Part shown: piece by piece, positions 38,569-48,148 of the stretch
Layout: every line of letters begins with the position of its first letter
Numbering within the stretch: the first letter of the stretch is position 1
NCBI GenBank assembly: GCA_019347675.1
Contig: JAHWKW010000002.1
Location: forward strand, 1 to 64,000
Source of the DNA: Actinomycetota bacterium
GTDB taxonomy: Bacteria > Actinomycetota > Nitriliruptoria > Nitriliruptorales > JAHWKO01
Reading direction: 5' to 3'
Length of the DNA: 64,000 nt
The notes under the pieces: generated by a model
Told to the model about the DNA's origin: nothing
Seen by the model: the letters and a program-made list of their open reading frames with translations, nothing else
Databases searched by the model: none
Position numbers and translations under genes: made by a program

Positions 38569-40596
38569 TCACACGTTGGCGACGTCCATCGCCTTCAGCT
38601 CCCGCTTGAGCTCGGCAAGCTCGTCCCGCAGCCGCGCGGCGTACTCGAACCGCAGCTCCCCGGCGGCCTCGTGCATCTCGTCGGTGAGCCGCTGGATCAA
38701 GGCGCGTAGTTCGTCGCGGGGCAGCTCGGTGGCGTCGGGCTCGGTGAGGCCGCCGCGCCGCGGCCGGTCCACCGCCGTGTAGGCGCGCCCCGCCTCGGCC
38801 GCCCGCGCGGCCTGGATGATGTCGCCCACACGTTTGCGGATCGTCTGCGGGTCGATCCCATGCTGGCGGTTGTACGCCAGCTGCTTGTCGCGCCGGCGGT
38901 CGGTCTCCTCGAGCGCGGCACGCATCGCGTCGGTGACGGCGTCGGCGTACATGATGACCTGGCCGTGGACGTTGCGGGCGGCCCTCCCGATGGTCTGGAT
39001 CAACGACGTCCCCGACCGCAGGAACCCCTCCTTGTCGGCGTCCAGGATCGCCACCAGCGAGACCTCGGGGAGGTCGAGGCCCTCACGCAGGAGGTTGATC
39101 CCGACGAGCACGTCGAACTCGCCCATGCGCAGGTCGCGGAGGATCTCGATGCGCTGCACCGTGTCGATGTCGGAGTGCAGGTACCGCACGCGGATCCCGT
39201 TGCCGAGCAGGTAGTCGGTCAGGTCCTCGGCCATCTTCTTGGTCAGCGTGGTGACCAGCACGCGCTCGTCCTGCTCGACACGTGCCGAGATCTCGTGCAT
39301 CAGGTCGTCGATCTGCCCTCGGCTGTCGCGGACGACCACCTCGGGGTCGACCAGCCCGGTCGGGCGGATCACCTGCTCGACGAAGGTCGTGCACTCGCGC
39401 CGTTCGTACGAGCCGGGCGTGGCTGAGATGAACAGCCGCTGACCGATCCGGTCCAGGAACTCATCGAACCGCAGCGGCCGGTTGTCCAGCGCCGACGGCA
39501 GCCGGAAGCCGTGCTCGACCAGCACCTCCTTCCGGGAACGGTCGCCCTCGTACATCCCGCCGATCTGCGGGATCGTGACGTGCGACTCGTCGGTCATCAG
39601 GACGAAGTCCTCGGGGAAGTAGTCCAGCAGGGTGTAGGGCGGCGTCCCCGGCGCACGACCGTCGAAGTGCCGCGAGTAGTTCTCGATCCCCGAGCAGAAG
39701 CCGACCTCGCGGATCATCTCCAGGTCGTAGTTGGTCCGCATCCGCAGGCGCTGCGCCTCCAGCAGCTTGTTGTGGTGGCGCAGCTCAGCCAGTCGCTGGT
39801 CGAGCTCGGCCTCGATCGTGGCGATGGCGCGCTCCACGTTCGCCCGTGACGCCACGTAGTGCGACGCCGGGAAGACCGCGAACTCCTGCAGTTCCCCGGT
39901 CACCTCCCCCGTCAAGGTGTTCAGCCGGGTGATGCGGTCGACCTCGTCGCCGAAGAACTCGAAGCGGACGGCGAGCTCGTCATCGGTGGGGAACACCTCC
40001 ACGGTGTCGCCCCGGACCCGGAAGCTCCCGCGGATCAGGTTCAGATCGTTGCGGTGGTACTGCAGGTCGACCAGCTTGCGCAGCGCGGCGTCGAGCCCGT
40101 AGTCGTCCCCACGGCGGAGCCACAGCACGTGGTCGCGGTACTCGGCAGGAGATCCCAGACCGTAGATGCACGAGACCGACGCCACCACGACGACGTCCCG
40201 GCGCGACAGCAGAGACATCGTCGTGCGGTGACGCAAGCGCTCGATCTCGTCGTTGATCGACGAGTCCTTCTCGATGTAGGTGTCGGTCTGCGGGATGTAC
40301 GCCTCGGGCTGGTAGTAGTCGTAGTAGGACACGAAGTACTCGACGGCGTTGTGCGGGAAGACCTCGCGGAACTCGTTGGCGAGCTGCGCCGCGAGGGTCT
40401 TGTTCGGGGCGATCACCAGCGTGGGGCGCTGCACACGCTCGATGACGTTGGCTGCCGCGAACGTCTTCCCCGTCCCGGTGGCGCCGAGGAGGGTCACCGC
40501 CTTCTCCCCCGCCAGGAGCGCCTCGGCGATGGCCTCGATCGCCGCCGGCTGATCGCCGGACGGCCTGAGATCGCTCACCACCTGGAAGTCGGGCAC
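38569..40596 (-). CDS. uvrB: Excinuclease ABC subunit B
   Basis: The damage-verifying helicase-like core of nucleotide excision repair, about 675 residues. Walker A is GATGTGKTF near residue 39; the DNA-separating hairpin region reads [14 protein letters not shown]. Helicase motifs follow ([37 protein letters not shown]). The C-terminal UVR domain, which contacts UvrC, is [24 protein letters not shown] 40596 has GGAGGG 7 bases upstream; the frame is open upstream without homology. It is the last gene of the rpsA-coaE-HAD-M1 cluster, 83 bases after the M1 gene. No LexA box is seen before it. Confidence 0.97.
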   Translation of the reverse strand: MPDFQVVSDLRPSGDQPAAIEAIAEALLAGEKAVTLLGATGTGKTFAAANVIERVQRPTLVIAPNKTLAAQLANEFREVFPHNAVEYFVSYYDYYQPEAYIPQTDTYIEKDSSINDEIERLRHRTTMSLLSRRDVVVVASVSCIYGLGSPAEYRDHVLWLRRGDDYGLDAALRKLVDLQYHRNDLNLIRGSFRVRGDTVEVFPTDDELAVRFEFFGDEVDRITRLNTLTGEVTGELQEFAVFPASHYVASRANVERAIATIEAELDQRLAELRHHNKLLEAQRLRMRTNYDLEMIREVGFCSGIENYSRHFDGRAPGTPPYTLLDYFPEDFVLMTDESHVTIPQIGGMYEGDRSRKEVLVEHGFRLPSALDNRPLRFDEFLDRIGQRLFISATPGSYERRECTTFVEQVIRPTGLVDPEVVVRDSRGQIDDLMHEISARVEQDERVLVTTLTKKMAEDLTDYLLGNGIRVRYLHSDIDTVQRIEILRDLRMGEFDVLVGINLLREGLDLPEVSLVAILDADKEGFLRSGTSLIQTIGRAARNVHGQVIMYADAVTDAMRAALEETDRRRDKQLAYNRQHGIDPQTIRKRVGDIIQAARAAEAGRAYTAVDRPRRGGLTEPDATELPRDELRALIQRLTDEMHEAAGELRFEYAARLRDELAELKRELKAMDVANV

Positions 40597-40679
40597 GTAG
40601 ACGCCCTCCGGAGCTCTGTGCGAGCGCGACAGCGCCCGCCCCGAGCGTAACGTCACCCCACCCAGCCGCCTTCCCGGCG

Positions 40680-42320
40680 TCAACCCACAGGGGCCGGGTC
40701 GAACCAGTACCGCTGCAGCGCATCGGCGACAGCCGGGTCGCGGTCACGCGCCTGCGCCAGCAGCTCACGGTCGGTGATGAAGCCCAGCCCCGCCCGGTCG
40801 ACGATGTCGCCGAGGAAGCCCACCAGCTGCTCGCGGCCGGCGGCCTCCTCGGCGGCCAGCCATCCCAGCGGCGCACGGGCGTAGACCAGCGCCCCGTACG
40901 CCTCGACGCTGTCGAACTCGCCGAGCGGCTGTGCGGGCGGCTCGTCCTGCACTCCGGCGTCCCGGGCGAGCTCGTACCGGCGGACGAACACCCTGTCGGC
41001 CAGCTGGGCGGCGACGTCCTGCCCGTAGGTGTCGGCGTAGAACAGGTAGGCGCAGTACTGGGCGAGGGACTCGTCGACCACCGGGGCGGACAGCGACCCG
41101 TTGCCCACCAGTGCGTGCCACCACTGGTGGGCGACCTCGTGCGCCACGATGTACGCACCGAAACGGACGTCCATCCGGTCGTACAGGTCCTCGCCGATCA
41201 CCACCAGGCCGGGGAACTCCATCCCGGCAGCGCCGGCCGACAACGGCGCGGCCACCACGTCCACCTCGCGCCACGCCAGCGGGCCGAACCGCTCCAGGAA
41301 GCTGCGCACCGACGCGGCCGAGATGTCCAGCGCCTCGTCCAGGCCGGCCATCCCGGCAGGTCCCGACGCGTGGACCCGCACGGGTCCCACCGTGGCACTC
41401 CGGCTCTCGAGCCGGTCGTAGGCGACGACGGCCACGTCGCGGAGCGCGACACCTCTCGCCCACACGCACGGCTCGTCGGGGATGGTCCGCACCGCCGCGG
41501 GGCAGTCCTGCTCCTCGGCCCCGGTGAGGATCTCCGCCCCACCGGTGTGGATCCGCAGGGACCACACCGCCACCGGGAAGGCACCCACGTCGCCGATCGG
41601 GATCATGGGACCGTCGTCGCTAGGGACGGTGAGCAGCGGGAGCCAGTGGCCCAGGACCGTGACCTCAGGGCTCCACGCCAGCAACCCGAACCCGACCGGT
41701 CCGCCGTCGTCTCGGATGTCGGCACGGTCGGCGAGCGCGTAGCTCAGCTGGGCACGGACCACCGTCGCGTCACCCTCCCTCAGCGGCGGGTCGAGTCTCA
41801 CGAACAGCCGGGCGCCGGCCGGGTCGACGTCGCTGGCGACGTCCCTCCCGTCGCGCCTGGTGGCGATGTCCAACGATGTCCCCGCGTCGGCGAGGGTGTC
41901 GGACGCGGGCAGGAGCCGCAGCACCAGTCGGTCGAGGTCACGGTCGGCCCGGTAGGCGACCACGACGTCCGCCTGGAGGCGTCGACGGCCTGGATCGAGG
42001 CGAAGGCTGGCCACGTAGACCGGGCGTTCCTCCGCCGGCCATGCCGGATGTCCCAGGTCGGCCCACGGTCCGCTCGCCGCCCGTAGGCCGGCGGCCAGGA
42101 GCGCGTCGCCACCGAGCGCCTCCGCATCAGCCGGCTCGTGCGGCAGGTCAGGGGCGGACCTGGGCGACCCCGTGGGGGTCGGCGCCACGTCAGCCTCGGT
42201 CGCCGCTTCGTCCCGGGGAGCCTCTGGTGCTCGGGTGCGCGAGATCGCGATGGCGGAACCGACCAGCAGGATCGCTGCCGCGAGCGCCGCCAGCGCCCGG
42301 ATCGCCCACGGTGGCGTCAC
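40680..42320 (-). CDS. Membrane-anchored M1-like zinc metallopeptidase
   Basis: A 546-residue gluzincin. One N-terminal helix (residues 5-27) anchors it to the membrane, followed by a Pro/Ala/Glu linker. The zinc site is HEVAHQWWH with His394, His398 and Glu417 (18 residues between, as in M1). GMEFPG near 367 corresponds to the GAMEN exopeptidase motif of M1 aminopeptidases. The N-terminal beta domain is present. It probably trims peptides outside the membrane. GTG start overlaps the HAD gene stop. Confidence 0.85.
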   Translation of the reverse strand: MTPPWAIRALAALAAAILLVGSAIAISRTRAPEAPRDEAATEADVAPTPTGSPRSAPDLPHEPADAEALGGDALLAAGLRAASGPWADLGHPAWPAEERPVYVASLRLDPGRRRLQADVVVAYRADRDLDRLVLRLLPASDTLADAGTSLDIATRRDGRDVASDVDPAGARLFVRLDPPLREGDATVVRAQLSYALADRADIRDDGGPVGFGLLAWSPEVTVLGHWLPLLTVPSDDGPMIPIGDVGAFPVAVWSLRIHTGGAEILTGAEEQDCPAAVRTIPDEPCVWARGVALRDVAVVAYDRLESRSATVGPVRVHASGPAGMAGLDEALDISAASVRSFLERFGPLAWREVDVVAAPLSAGAAGMEFPGLVVIGEDLYDRMDVRFGAYIVAHEVAHQWWHALVGNGSLSAPVVDESLAQYCAYLFYADTYGQDVAAQLADRVFVRRYELARDAGVQDEPPAQPLGEFDSVEAYGALVYARAPLGWLAAEEAAGREQLVGFLGDIVDRAGLGFITDRELLAQARDRDPAVADALQRYWFDPAPVG

Positions 42321-43051
42321 CCGAGACGCTCCCGCCGGGCCAGAGCGACCACCGCCGGGAGCTGACGCAGGTCGGTGACCCGGGGGCCGTCGTGGTGGCG
42401 GCGACGTTCCTGGCGGTCGACGAGCACGGCGGTCAAGCCCAGTGCACGGGCGGGGTCGATGTCGTGGCGGAGATCATCACCGACGTAGGCGACGTGTGCA
42501 CCGGGCCGCTCCCCCAACCGCTGCAGCACGAGGTCGAACGCGGCCGGGTTGGGCTTGGCGACACGCTCCTCGCCGGACACCACCACAGCATCGAAGCGGT
42601 CCGCCAGGCCGGCGTGCGACAGCACCTCCCGGAGCGCGGGGCGGCTCCCCCAGTTGGACAGCAGACCGAGGCGGATGGCGCGGCGGTCGAGGTCGTCGAG
42701 GGCCTCGGCGACGTCCGGGTACGTCCCGTACGAGCGGTGGTCGATGAACGCGTCGAACACCTGCCACGGGAGGCGCTCGTCGTGCTCGACCCTCAGGTGG
42801 CCGAGGTAGCGGCGGTACAGGCCACGCCAGTACCGGCTCTCGGCAGCGTCGTCACCTTCCCAGGGCGACGGCTCACCGCGGGCCCGCCAGGCATCGTGAT
42901 GCTCGGCCCACAGATGGTTCGCCGCGGCGATGTCGTCGGCGTCCACGGTGACACCCGCCGCTGCGCACGCACGCGCGAACACCGCGGCGAACGACGGCTC
43001 CGGGCGAACGAGGGTGAGGCCGGCGTCGAAGATGACGGTGGTGACGTTCAC
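42317..43051 (-). CDS. HAD-superfamily hydrolase
   Basis: A 244-residue HAD protein. Motif I is VIFDAGLTL: the nucleophile Asp is present, but the second Asp of DxD is replaced by Gly, as in a subset of HADs with unusual substrates. LLSNWGS is motif II, KPNPAAFDL holds the motif III Lys, and YVGDDLRHDI is motif IV. The cap is helical (about residues 17-100). It overlaps coaE and the M1 gene by 4 bases on each side. Substrate unknown. Confidence 0.85.
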   Translation of the reverse strand: MNVTTVIFDAGLTLVRPEPSFAAVFARACAAAGVTVDADDIAAANHLWAEHHDAWRARGEPSPWEGDDAAESRYWRGLYRRYLGHLRVEHDERLPWQVFDAFIDHRSYGTYPDVAEALDDLDRRAIRLGLLSNWGSRPALREVLSHAGLADRFDAVVVSGEERVAKPNPAAFDLVLQRLGERPGAHVAYVGDDLRHDIDPARALGLTAVLVDRQERRRHHDGPRVTDLRQLPAVVALARRERLG

Positions 43052-43656
43052 CCGTCCTCCGCTGCGGCGGCTGCCTGGAGGTCCTCCCAGACGTGGTCCA
43101 CCTGCGCTTCCAGCTGGTCCAGGTCGCCGCTGTTATCGATGACGTGCGTGGCGACTTCCCGGCGTTCGGCGTCGCTGGCTTGCGCCGCGATGCGGGCGCG
43201 CGCATCGCCCTCGTCCATGCCCCGTGCGACGACCCGCTCGACGCGGAGCTCCTCAGGCGCGGTCACGACGACGACGTCCCGGTAGCCGCGGTCGGCCTGG
43301 ACCTCGACCAGGAGGGGAACGTCGACCACCACGACGCGGTCGGAGTCGGCGTGCTCGGCGACCAGCTCGGCGATGCGCTGGCCGACCTTCGGGTGCACGA
43401 TCGCGTTGAGGTCGGCACGGGCGGATCCGTCGTCGAAGACGATCGCTGCCAGCCGGTCACGTTCCAGAGATCCGTCCGGCCCGACCACCTCGTCCCCGAA
43501 GCGCTCCACGACCTGTTCGAACCCGGGCGTGCCCGGCGCGACGACCTCGCGGGCGATGGCGTCGGCGTCGATCACCACGGCGCCGCGGTCGGCGAACATG
43601 CTCGCGACCGTGCTCTTGCCGCTCGCGAGCCCGCCGGTCAACCCCACCAGGTGCAC
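43048..43656 (-). CDS. coaE: Dephospho-CoA kinase
   Basis: Catalyses the last step of coenzyme A synthesis: ATP-dependent phosphorylation of dephospho-CoA. The 202-residue protein has Walker A GGLASGKST (residues 8-16), DADAIARE (catalytic Asp) and VVVDVPLLVE. It lies 15 bases downstream of rpsA, the same neighbour as in mycobacteria. Mycobacterial CoaE carries an extra C-terminal domain that this protein lacks. Confidence 0.95.
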   Translation of the reverse strand: MHLVGLTGGLASGKSTVASMFADRGAVVIDADAIAREVVAPGTPGFEQVVERFGDEVVGPDGSLERDRLAAIVFDDGSARADLNAIVHPKVGQRIAELVAEHADSDRVVVVDVPLLVEVQADRGYRDVVVVTAPEELRVERVVARGMDEGDARARIAAQASDAERREVATHVIDNSGDLDQLEAQVDHVWEDLQAAAAAEDG

Positions 43657-43671
43657 GGCGGTCGCGCGACG

Positions 43672-45390
43672 TCAGGCCTGTGAACCGGCCTGCTCCTCGG
43701 GCGGCAGCTGCGGGGCCTCCTCCGGGGTCTCGGCCAGCGCCTCCTCGTCGACCTGAGCGACCGCCTTGGACGGCGCCTCGGGGCTTGCGGCGGGCGGCGG
43801 CGGTTCCTCCGCGGTGTCGGGGACCTCACCCGAGACGTCCCCGCCTGAGACGTCGGCGCCGGTGACGTCACCGCCTGCGGTCGCGGCTTCGGCGGCCGCG
43901 GAACCCTGGGCCTGCCCCGCGAGCTCACCTTCCAGGGCGGGCTCGCCTGCATCGGCGACAGCGTCGCTCGGCGACTCCGTCGGACGCGACGCGTCGGTGT
44001 CGCCAGGATCGGGCTCACGCTGCTCCGCCTCGGCGGTGCGCTGGTCAGCCGACGATGCGAACCCGGCCTGGCGCAGCTGGTCACCCAGTGCCGAGGTCGC
44101 CGGCGTGACCCGCTCACCGGCCACGTACGCCGTCTCGGCCAGTGCGATCTGCTCCGGCGTCAGGGCGCCCGGACCCGTCATCGTGGCCTCACGTGATGGA
44201 GCGACGGCCTGCTTCAGCGAGAGGCTGATGCGCCGGCGGACCGCGTCGATGTCGATGACCTTCACCGTGACCTTGTCGCCGACGTTGACGACCGCCTCAG
44301 GCGCCTCGACGTGGTGCTCGGCGAGCTCCGAGATGTGGATCAGTCCCTCGATGCCCTCGGCGACCTTCACGAACGCCCCGAACGGGACCAGCTTGGTGAC
44401 CTCGCCCTCGACGTTGTTCCCGACCTGGTTCTCGCGGGCGAACTTCGTCCACGGGTCCTCCTGGGTGGCCTTCAGCGAGAGCGAGACCCGCTCGCGTTCC
44501 AGGTCGACGTCGAGCACCTCGACCTGGACCTCGTCGCCGACCTCCACCACCTCCGACGGGTGGTCGATGTGCTGCCACGCCAGCTCGGAGACGTGCACGA
44601 GGCCGTCGACCCCACCCAGATCCACGAACGCGCCGAAGTTCACGATCGACGAGACGACGCCCTTGCGGATCTCCCCCTTCTGGAGGCTGTTCAGGAACTC
44701 GTGGCGGAACTCGGCCTGGGTCTCCTCCAGGAACTTCCGCCGCGACAGCACGACGTTGTTGCGGTTCTTGTCCAGCTCGATGATCTTGCACTCGAGCTCC
44801 GTCCCCACGTAGGGGTTGAGGTCGCGGACCCGGCGCATCTCGACCAGCGACGCCGGCAGGAACCCGCGCAGACCGATGTCGAGGATCAAGCCGCCCTTGA
44901 CCACCTCGATGACAGTGCCCTTGACGGTCTTGTCCTCGTTGAAGATGCGGTCGATGGTCCCCCACGCGCGCTCGTACTGGGCCCGCTTCTTGGACAGCAC
45001 CAACCGGCCCTGCTCGTCCTCGCGGGTGATGACCAGCGCCTCGACGACGTCACCGACCTGGACCACGCTCCGCGGGTCGACGTCCTGCTTGATCGACAAC
45101 TCCCGCGCGGGGATCACACCCTCGGACTTGTACCCGATGTCCAGCAGCGCCTCGTCGGGGTCGACCTTGACGACCACCCCCTCGACGATCTCGCCCTCGT
45201 CGACGGACTTGAAGGTCGCCTCGAGTGCGGTGTCGAGGTCCACGTCGAGATCGTTCTCGACGATCGCCTCCCCGGTCGAGGTCATCTCCCTACCGGGATC
45301 GTGCATGATCACCAAGCCCGATGGATCAAGTGGCGTGGGGCTGGGCTGGCCGGGCGTGGCGGGGGTCGGGGTCTCCTGCTGCTGGTCCAT
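43672..45390 (-). CDS. rpsA: 30S ribosomal protein S1
   Basis: A 572-residue S1 with four S1 RNA-binding domains, seen as repeated openings (GEIVEGVVVKVDPDEALLDIG, GTVIEVVKGGLILDIG, GVVSSIVNFGAFVDLG, GEVTKLVPFGAFVKVA). A disordered, acidic C-terminal tail of about 150 residues follows, with a small GGDV(T/S)G repeat. The same four-domain layout is known from actinobacterial S1. It helps the ribosome bind mRNA. The ATG at 45390 has GGAG 14 bases upstream; internal in-frame ATGs near 45306 and 45285 (the latter beginning MTSTGEAIVEND) are credible alternative starts. Confidence 0.95.
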   Translation of the reverse strand: MDQQQETPTPATPGQPSPTPLDPSGLVIMHDPGREMTSTGEAIVENDLDVDLDTALEATFKSVDEGEIVEGVVVKVDPDEALLDIGYKSEGVIPARELSIKQDVDPRSVVQVGDVVEALVITREDEQGRLVLSKKRAQYERAWGTIDRIFNEDKTVKGTVIEVVKGGLILDIGLRGFLPASLVEMRRVRDLNPYVGTELECKIIELDKNRNNVVLSRRKFLEETQAEFRHEFLNSLQKGEIRKGVVSSIVNFGAFVDLGGVDGLVHVSELAWQHIDHPSEVVEVGDEVQVEVLDVDLERERVSLSLKATQEDPWTKFARENQVGNNVEGEVTKLVPFGAFVKVAEGIEGLIHISELAEHHVEAPEAVVNVGDKVTVKVIDIDAVRRRISLSLKQAVAPSREATMTGPGALTPEQIALAETAYVAGERVTPATSALGDQLRQAGFASSADQRTAEAEQREPDPGDTDASRPTESPSDAVADAGEPALEGELAGQAQGSAAAEAATAGGDVTGADVSGGDVSGEVPDTAEEPPPPAASPEAPSKAVAQVDEEALAETPEEAPQLPPEEQAGSQA

Positions 45391-45537
45391 GATGTTGGGG
45401 GGGTCTCCTGGTTCGGTCGCTGGTCGCGCCAGCCCGGTGCTGGCGCACCGCGGCCAGGTCGCCTCGGACGCAGCCCGCTTCCTCGCTGCGGGAAGCGGAG
45501 ACGTCGAAGTGCCGTGCGACCGGGTCGCGGCGTGGCG

Positions 45538-45566
45538 AGCGTCCCACCCCCGGCAACCGCTGTCAA
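45538..45566 (-). promoter_or_regulatory. Probable rpsA promoter
   Basis: On the minus strand a consensus -35 TTGACA (45566-45561) is followed after 17 bases by GACGCT (45543-45538), close to the TACGCT -10 seen elsewhere in the window. This would give a leader of about 140 bases before rpsA, room for the autoregulation typical of S1. Confidence 0.5.
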
Positions 45567-45624
45567 CGGCTGCGGACGCTGGCGCGGCGCTCGACGCCAC
45601 CGAGGGTACCGCCCGACCCGGCGG

Positions 45625-45630
45625 TACGCT
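45625..45630 (+). promoter_or_regulatory. -10 box (TACGCT), likely leaderless start
   Basis: TACGCT lies 6 bases before the ATG at 45637, and no ribosome-binding site is visible, so the mRNA probably begins at or beside the start codon. Confidence 0.45.
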
Positions 45631-45636
45631 CCGCCC

Positions 45637-46032
45637 ATGCCGCCGTCGCCGCGCCAGCCGGGGATCGTCCCCGACGACCTGCCCAAACGGGGCCTGTTCC
45701 GCGAACCGATCCGCGTGGAGGACGTGGAGGTGCTCCCGCCCGAGCAACTGGGCGACGGGCGGCTGCGGGTGACCTTCCGCATCCAGGTCCGCGACGCCGA
45801 CGGTCGACCCTGCCCCGACCTGGCGGTCATCGCTCGGATCGCGGGCCCGGACCGGGCCGGCCAGAAGATGGGTCACACCGACCTCTTCGGTCAGGTGCGG
45901 TTCCGGATGGCCGGCCCTGAAGGCCGTTACCGGTTCGAGGTGCTCGACGTGGCAGCGGGTGCACTGCAGCTCGAGCGCGGATCCGAGCTGGCCGTCGCCG
46001 CGGCTGAGACGACCGCCTCGGTGCAGGGTTGA
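45637..46032 (+). CDS. Hypothetical protein, beta-sandwich-like
   Basis: A 131-residue protein I cannot name. The second half has the spacing GHTDLFGQVRFRM and PEGRYRFEVLDVAAG, which resembles Ig-like or transthyretin-like beta-sandwich domains with a TDxxGxVxF core. No signal peptide is evident. It is divergent from rpsA with a 246-base gap and precedes the 13E12 HNH gene on the same strand by about 270 bases. The reading frame and TACGCT box support a real gene. Confidence 0.6.
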   Translation: MPPSPRQPGIVPDDLPKRGLFREPIRVEDVEVLPPEQLGDGRLRVTFRIQVRDADGRPCPDLAVIARIAGPDRAGQKMGHTDLFGQVRFRMAGPEGRYRFEVLDVAAGALQLERGSELAVAAAETTASVQG

Positions 46033-46206
46033 CACAGGGCGGCACTGTCACATGGCTTTCCGGATCCGACGGACGCAGGAGGCTGTCGCGGCCGTCGCTG
46101 CGCACGTGGTTGGGCGACGGCATCGTCGGCGAGTGCGGGCGCGTCCTCGTTCTCCACAGGTGATGAGCGCCATGGTCGGCGCCTGTCGCAGCCGTGTGGC
46201 ATGATG

Positions 46207-46220
46207 CGAACATCAGTTCG
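46207..46220. promoter_or_regulatory. LexA-type SOS box upstream of the 13E12 HNH gene
   Basis: CGAACATCAGTTCG is a perfect CGAAC-N4-GTTCG inverted repeat, about 84 bases before the chosen start of the HNH gene. In M. tuberculosis several 13E12-repeat genes are known to be controlled by LexA, so the site and the gene type support each other. A CATGAT hexamer at 46200-46205 just upstream could be the -10 that LexA would cover. Confidence 0.75.
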
Positions 46221-46295
46221 GACCTGGGATTCGGACCTGCATGTCGGACCTGCATGTCGGACCTGGATGTCGGACCTGCATTTCGGACCTGGATG
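46218..46295. repeat. 13-bp tandem repeat array, six copies
   Basis: Six head-to-tail units of consensus TCGGACCTGSATG, with copies 1 and 5 slightly diverged. The array begins within the right arm of the LexA box and ends 8 bases before the chosen ATG of the HNH gene. The 13-base period is not a multiple of three, so it is not a simple coding repeat, although the HNH frame is open through it from an ATG at 46241. Confidence 0.9.
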
Positions 46296-46303
46296 TGGTC
46301 GCC

Positions 46304-48148
46304 ATGGACGTGGGGATGGACGTGAAGCCGGGCGTCGACCCGGCCCATACCGGCCGCGCGAGTCACAGCGCGTGTGCTGACGTGGGCGTCGACCGAGACG
46401 GTGTGGGCGCTGGCGTGGGCATCGACCGTGACGTCGACACCGGTGGCCTTGATGTGTTGAGGGCGTTGGTGGCGGTGGTGGACGCGGTGGTGGCGGTGGA
46501 CGCCGACACGTTGCCGGCCGGGGAGGACGCCCGGTGGGTGCAGATGCTCGACACGCAGATCAACCGCCTGTCGGGGGCCAAGTTGGCGGCGGTTGCGACC
46601 ATGTCGCGGCGTGAGACGTACCGACGGTTGGGGCAGCGGTCGGTCCAGGGCTGGTTGCAGTCCAACCTGCGCATGTCGGCCGCGCAGGCCAAGAAGGAGA
46701 CCGACACGGCGGCGGCCGTCGACACCGAACTGTCTTCGACGCGTCGGGCGCTGGCTGACGGGGACATCAACGTCGAGCACGCTGCCGCGATCGCCACAGC
46801 CGCCAAAGCCCTGCCCGACGCACACGACGCCGAACGGCCGCTGCTGGCCCAAGCCAGACGCGGCGACGCGGCTCAGGTGCGCCGGCTGGGCCAGCGCCTG
46901 CAAGCAGCCGCCGACGCGGACGCGGCAGCCCGCCGCGACGGGCGCCGCGCCTACGAACAGCGCACCTTCACCCTGACACCCGACGGGCACGGGTCGGTGT
47001 TCACCCAAGGGCGGCTGCACCAGCTGGCCGGCGAGCGCCTCGCCGAAGCGCTGCACGCCCTTGGCGCCCCGCGCAGCGACGACGATCAACGCTCCTACGG
47101 TCAGCGCATGGCCGACGCGCTCGAACAGCTGGCCGACATCGCACTGCGCGGCGGGCGCCTACCCGCCAACGGTGGGGTCACGCCGCAGATCACCGCGGTC
47201 GTGCCACTCGCCACCCTGGAAGCGCGCGCGGGGCGGGCCGCGGACCCTGCGACCTTGTCGTGGTCGGGGCCCTGTCCCCCGCAGGCGTTGGAGCAGCTGT
47301 GCTGCGACGCCGGCATGGCGTGGCTGGTCACCGACGTCGACCATCGCCCGTTGTGGCTTGGGCGCACCCGGCGCTACGCAACCGCCGACCAGCGCGCCGC
47401 CGCCCGCGTGCGCGACGGCGGGTGCCGCTGGCCGGGCTGCTCGATGCCGCTGGCCTGGTGCGTGCTGCACCACGCCGACTGGTGGGACCACGGCGGGCAC
47501 ACCGACATCCACCGGCTGATCCCCCTGTGCGCCGCCCACCACGCCATGCACCACCACGGCGGCTGGCACATCAACGTCGACGACGTCGCCACCGTGACCG
47601 CCACCTCACCGGACGGCGACACCGTGCGACGCGAGACGGCTGCGCGCGCCCGCGCCCGCCACACCGGCAGGAGCGACCTGTCCGCGCTCAACAACGGGCG
47701 TGGCACCGGAGGCGGTGGCGGTGACGGCAGCGGTGAGGGTGGCGGTGGCGGTGGCGGTGGTCTCGGTGGCACCGGCCCGACGCCCGGCGCGGAGACCTTG
47801 CACCCGGCGCTGGCCCGCGAGAACCGTGGCCCCTACCGCATCTACGAGATCGACGAGGACCGTCGCGCCGGACCGACGTGGCCACCGCAGCGCCACGGGC
47901 AGCGTCGCCCACCGGCGATCATCAGTGTTTCTGAGCGTCGAACCAGGTCGGCCCCCAGGCGGTGTCCACCTCGAGCGGCACCCGTAGCTCCGCGACGCCG
48001 CACATCTCGGCGACGACGAGGTCGCGGGCCTCCCGGAGCTCGTCGTTGGCCACCTCGAACACCAGCTCGTCGTGGACCTGCAGCAGCAGCTGGGTCGCCA
48101 GCCCCGCCCGGTCCAACGCCTCCTGCACGCGGGCCATGGCCAGCTTGA
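46304..48148 (+). CDS. 13E12/DUF222 HNH endonuclease-family protein
   Basis: About 614 residues. The central DUF222 (13E12 repeat) region is helical and Ala/Arg-rich. The C-terminal HNH nuclease reads GGCRWPGCSMPLAWCVLHHADWW, then HGGHTDIHRLIPLCAAHH. The usual Asn of the motif (normally in TDLDNL) appears to be replaced, since TDIHRL is seen. A Gly-rich linker follows (47705-47770), then an Arg/Pro-rich tail that runs 227 bases antisense into polA; the natural stop was probably near the linker and has been lost. The family is widespread and multicopy in Actinobacteria, of uncertain role. Start ambiguous: ATG 46304 chosen, ATG 46241 lies inside the repeat array. Confidence 0.85.
   Translation: MDVGMDVKPGVDPAHTGRASHSACADVGVDRDGVGAGVGIDRDVDTGGLDVLRALVAVVDAVVAVDADTLPAGEDARWVQMLDTQINRLSGAKLAAVATMSRRETYRRLGQRSVQGWLQSNLRMSAAQAKKETDTAAAVDTELSSTRRALADGDINVEHAAAIATAAKALPDAHDAERPLLAQARRGDAAQVRRLGQRLQAAADADAAARRDGRRAYEQRTFTLTPDGHGSVFTQGRLHQLAGERLAEALHALGAPRSDDDQRSYGQRMADALEQLADIALRGGRLPANGGVTPQITAVVPLATLEARAGRAADPATLSWSGPCPPQALEQLCCDAGMAWLVTDVDHRPLWLGRTRRYATADQRAAARVRDGGCRWPGCSMPLAWCVLHHADWWDHGGHTDIHRLIPLCAAHHAMHHHGGWHINVDDVATVTATSPDGDTVRRETAARARARHTGRSDLSALNNGRGTGGGGGDGSGEGGGGGGGGLGGTGPTPGAETLHPALARENRGPYRIYEIDEDRRAGPTWPPQRHGQRRPPAIISVSERRTRSAPRRCPPRAAPVAPRRRTSRRRRGRGPPGARRWPPRTPARRGPAAAAGSPAPPGPTPPARGPWPA

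Noticed and set aside
46218-46295. The 13-bp repeats as a CRISPR array
   Set aside because: There are no spacers: the units are directly head-to-tail and far shorter than CRISPR repeats, and no cas genes are present.
45827-47089. A 420-codon minus-strand frame opposite the 13E12 HNH gene
   Set aside because: Antisense shadow of a clearly recognisable gene; its His/Arg/Val-rich composition is typical of complementary-strand artefacts.
47705-47770. GGT/GGC-rich tract as a regulatory microsatellite
   Set aside because: It is in frame and encodes the Gly-rich linker of the HNH protein, which explains it fully.
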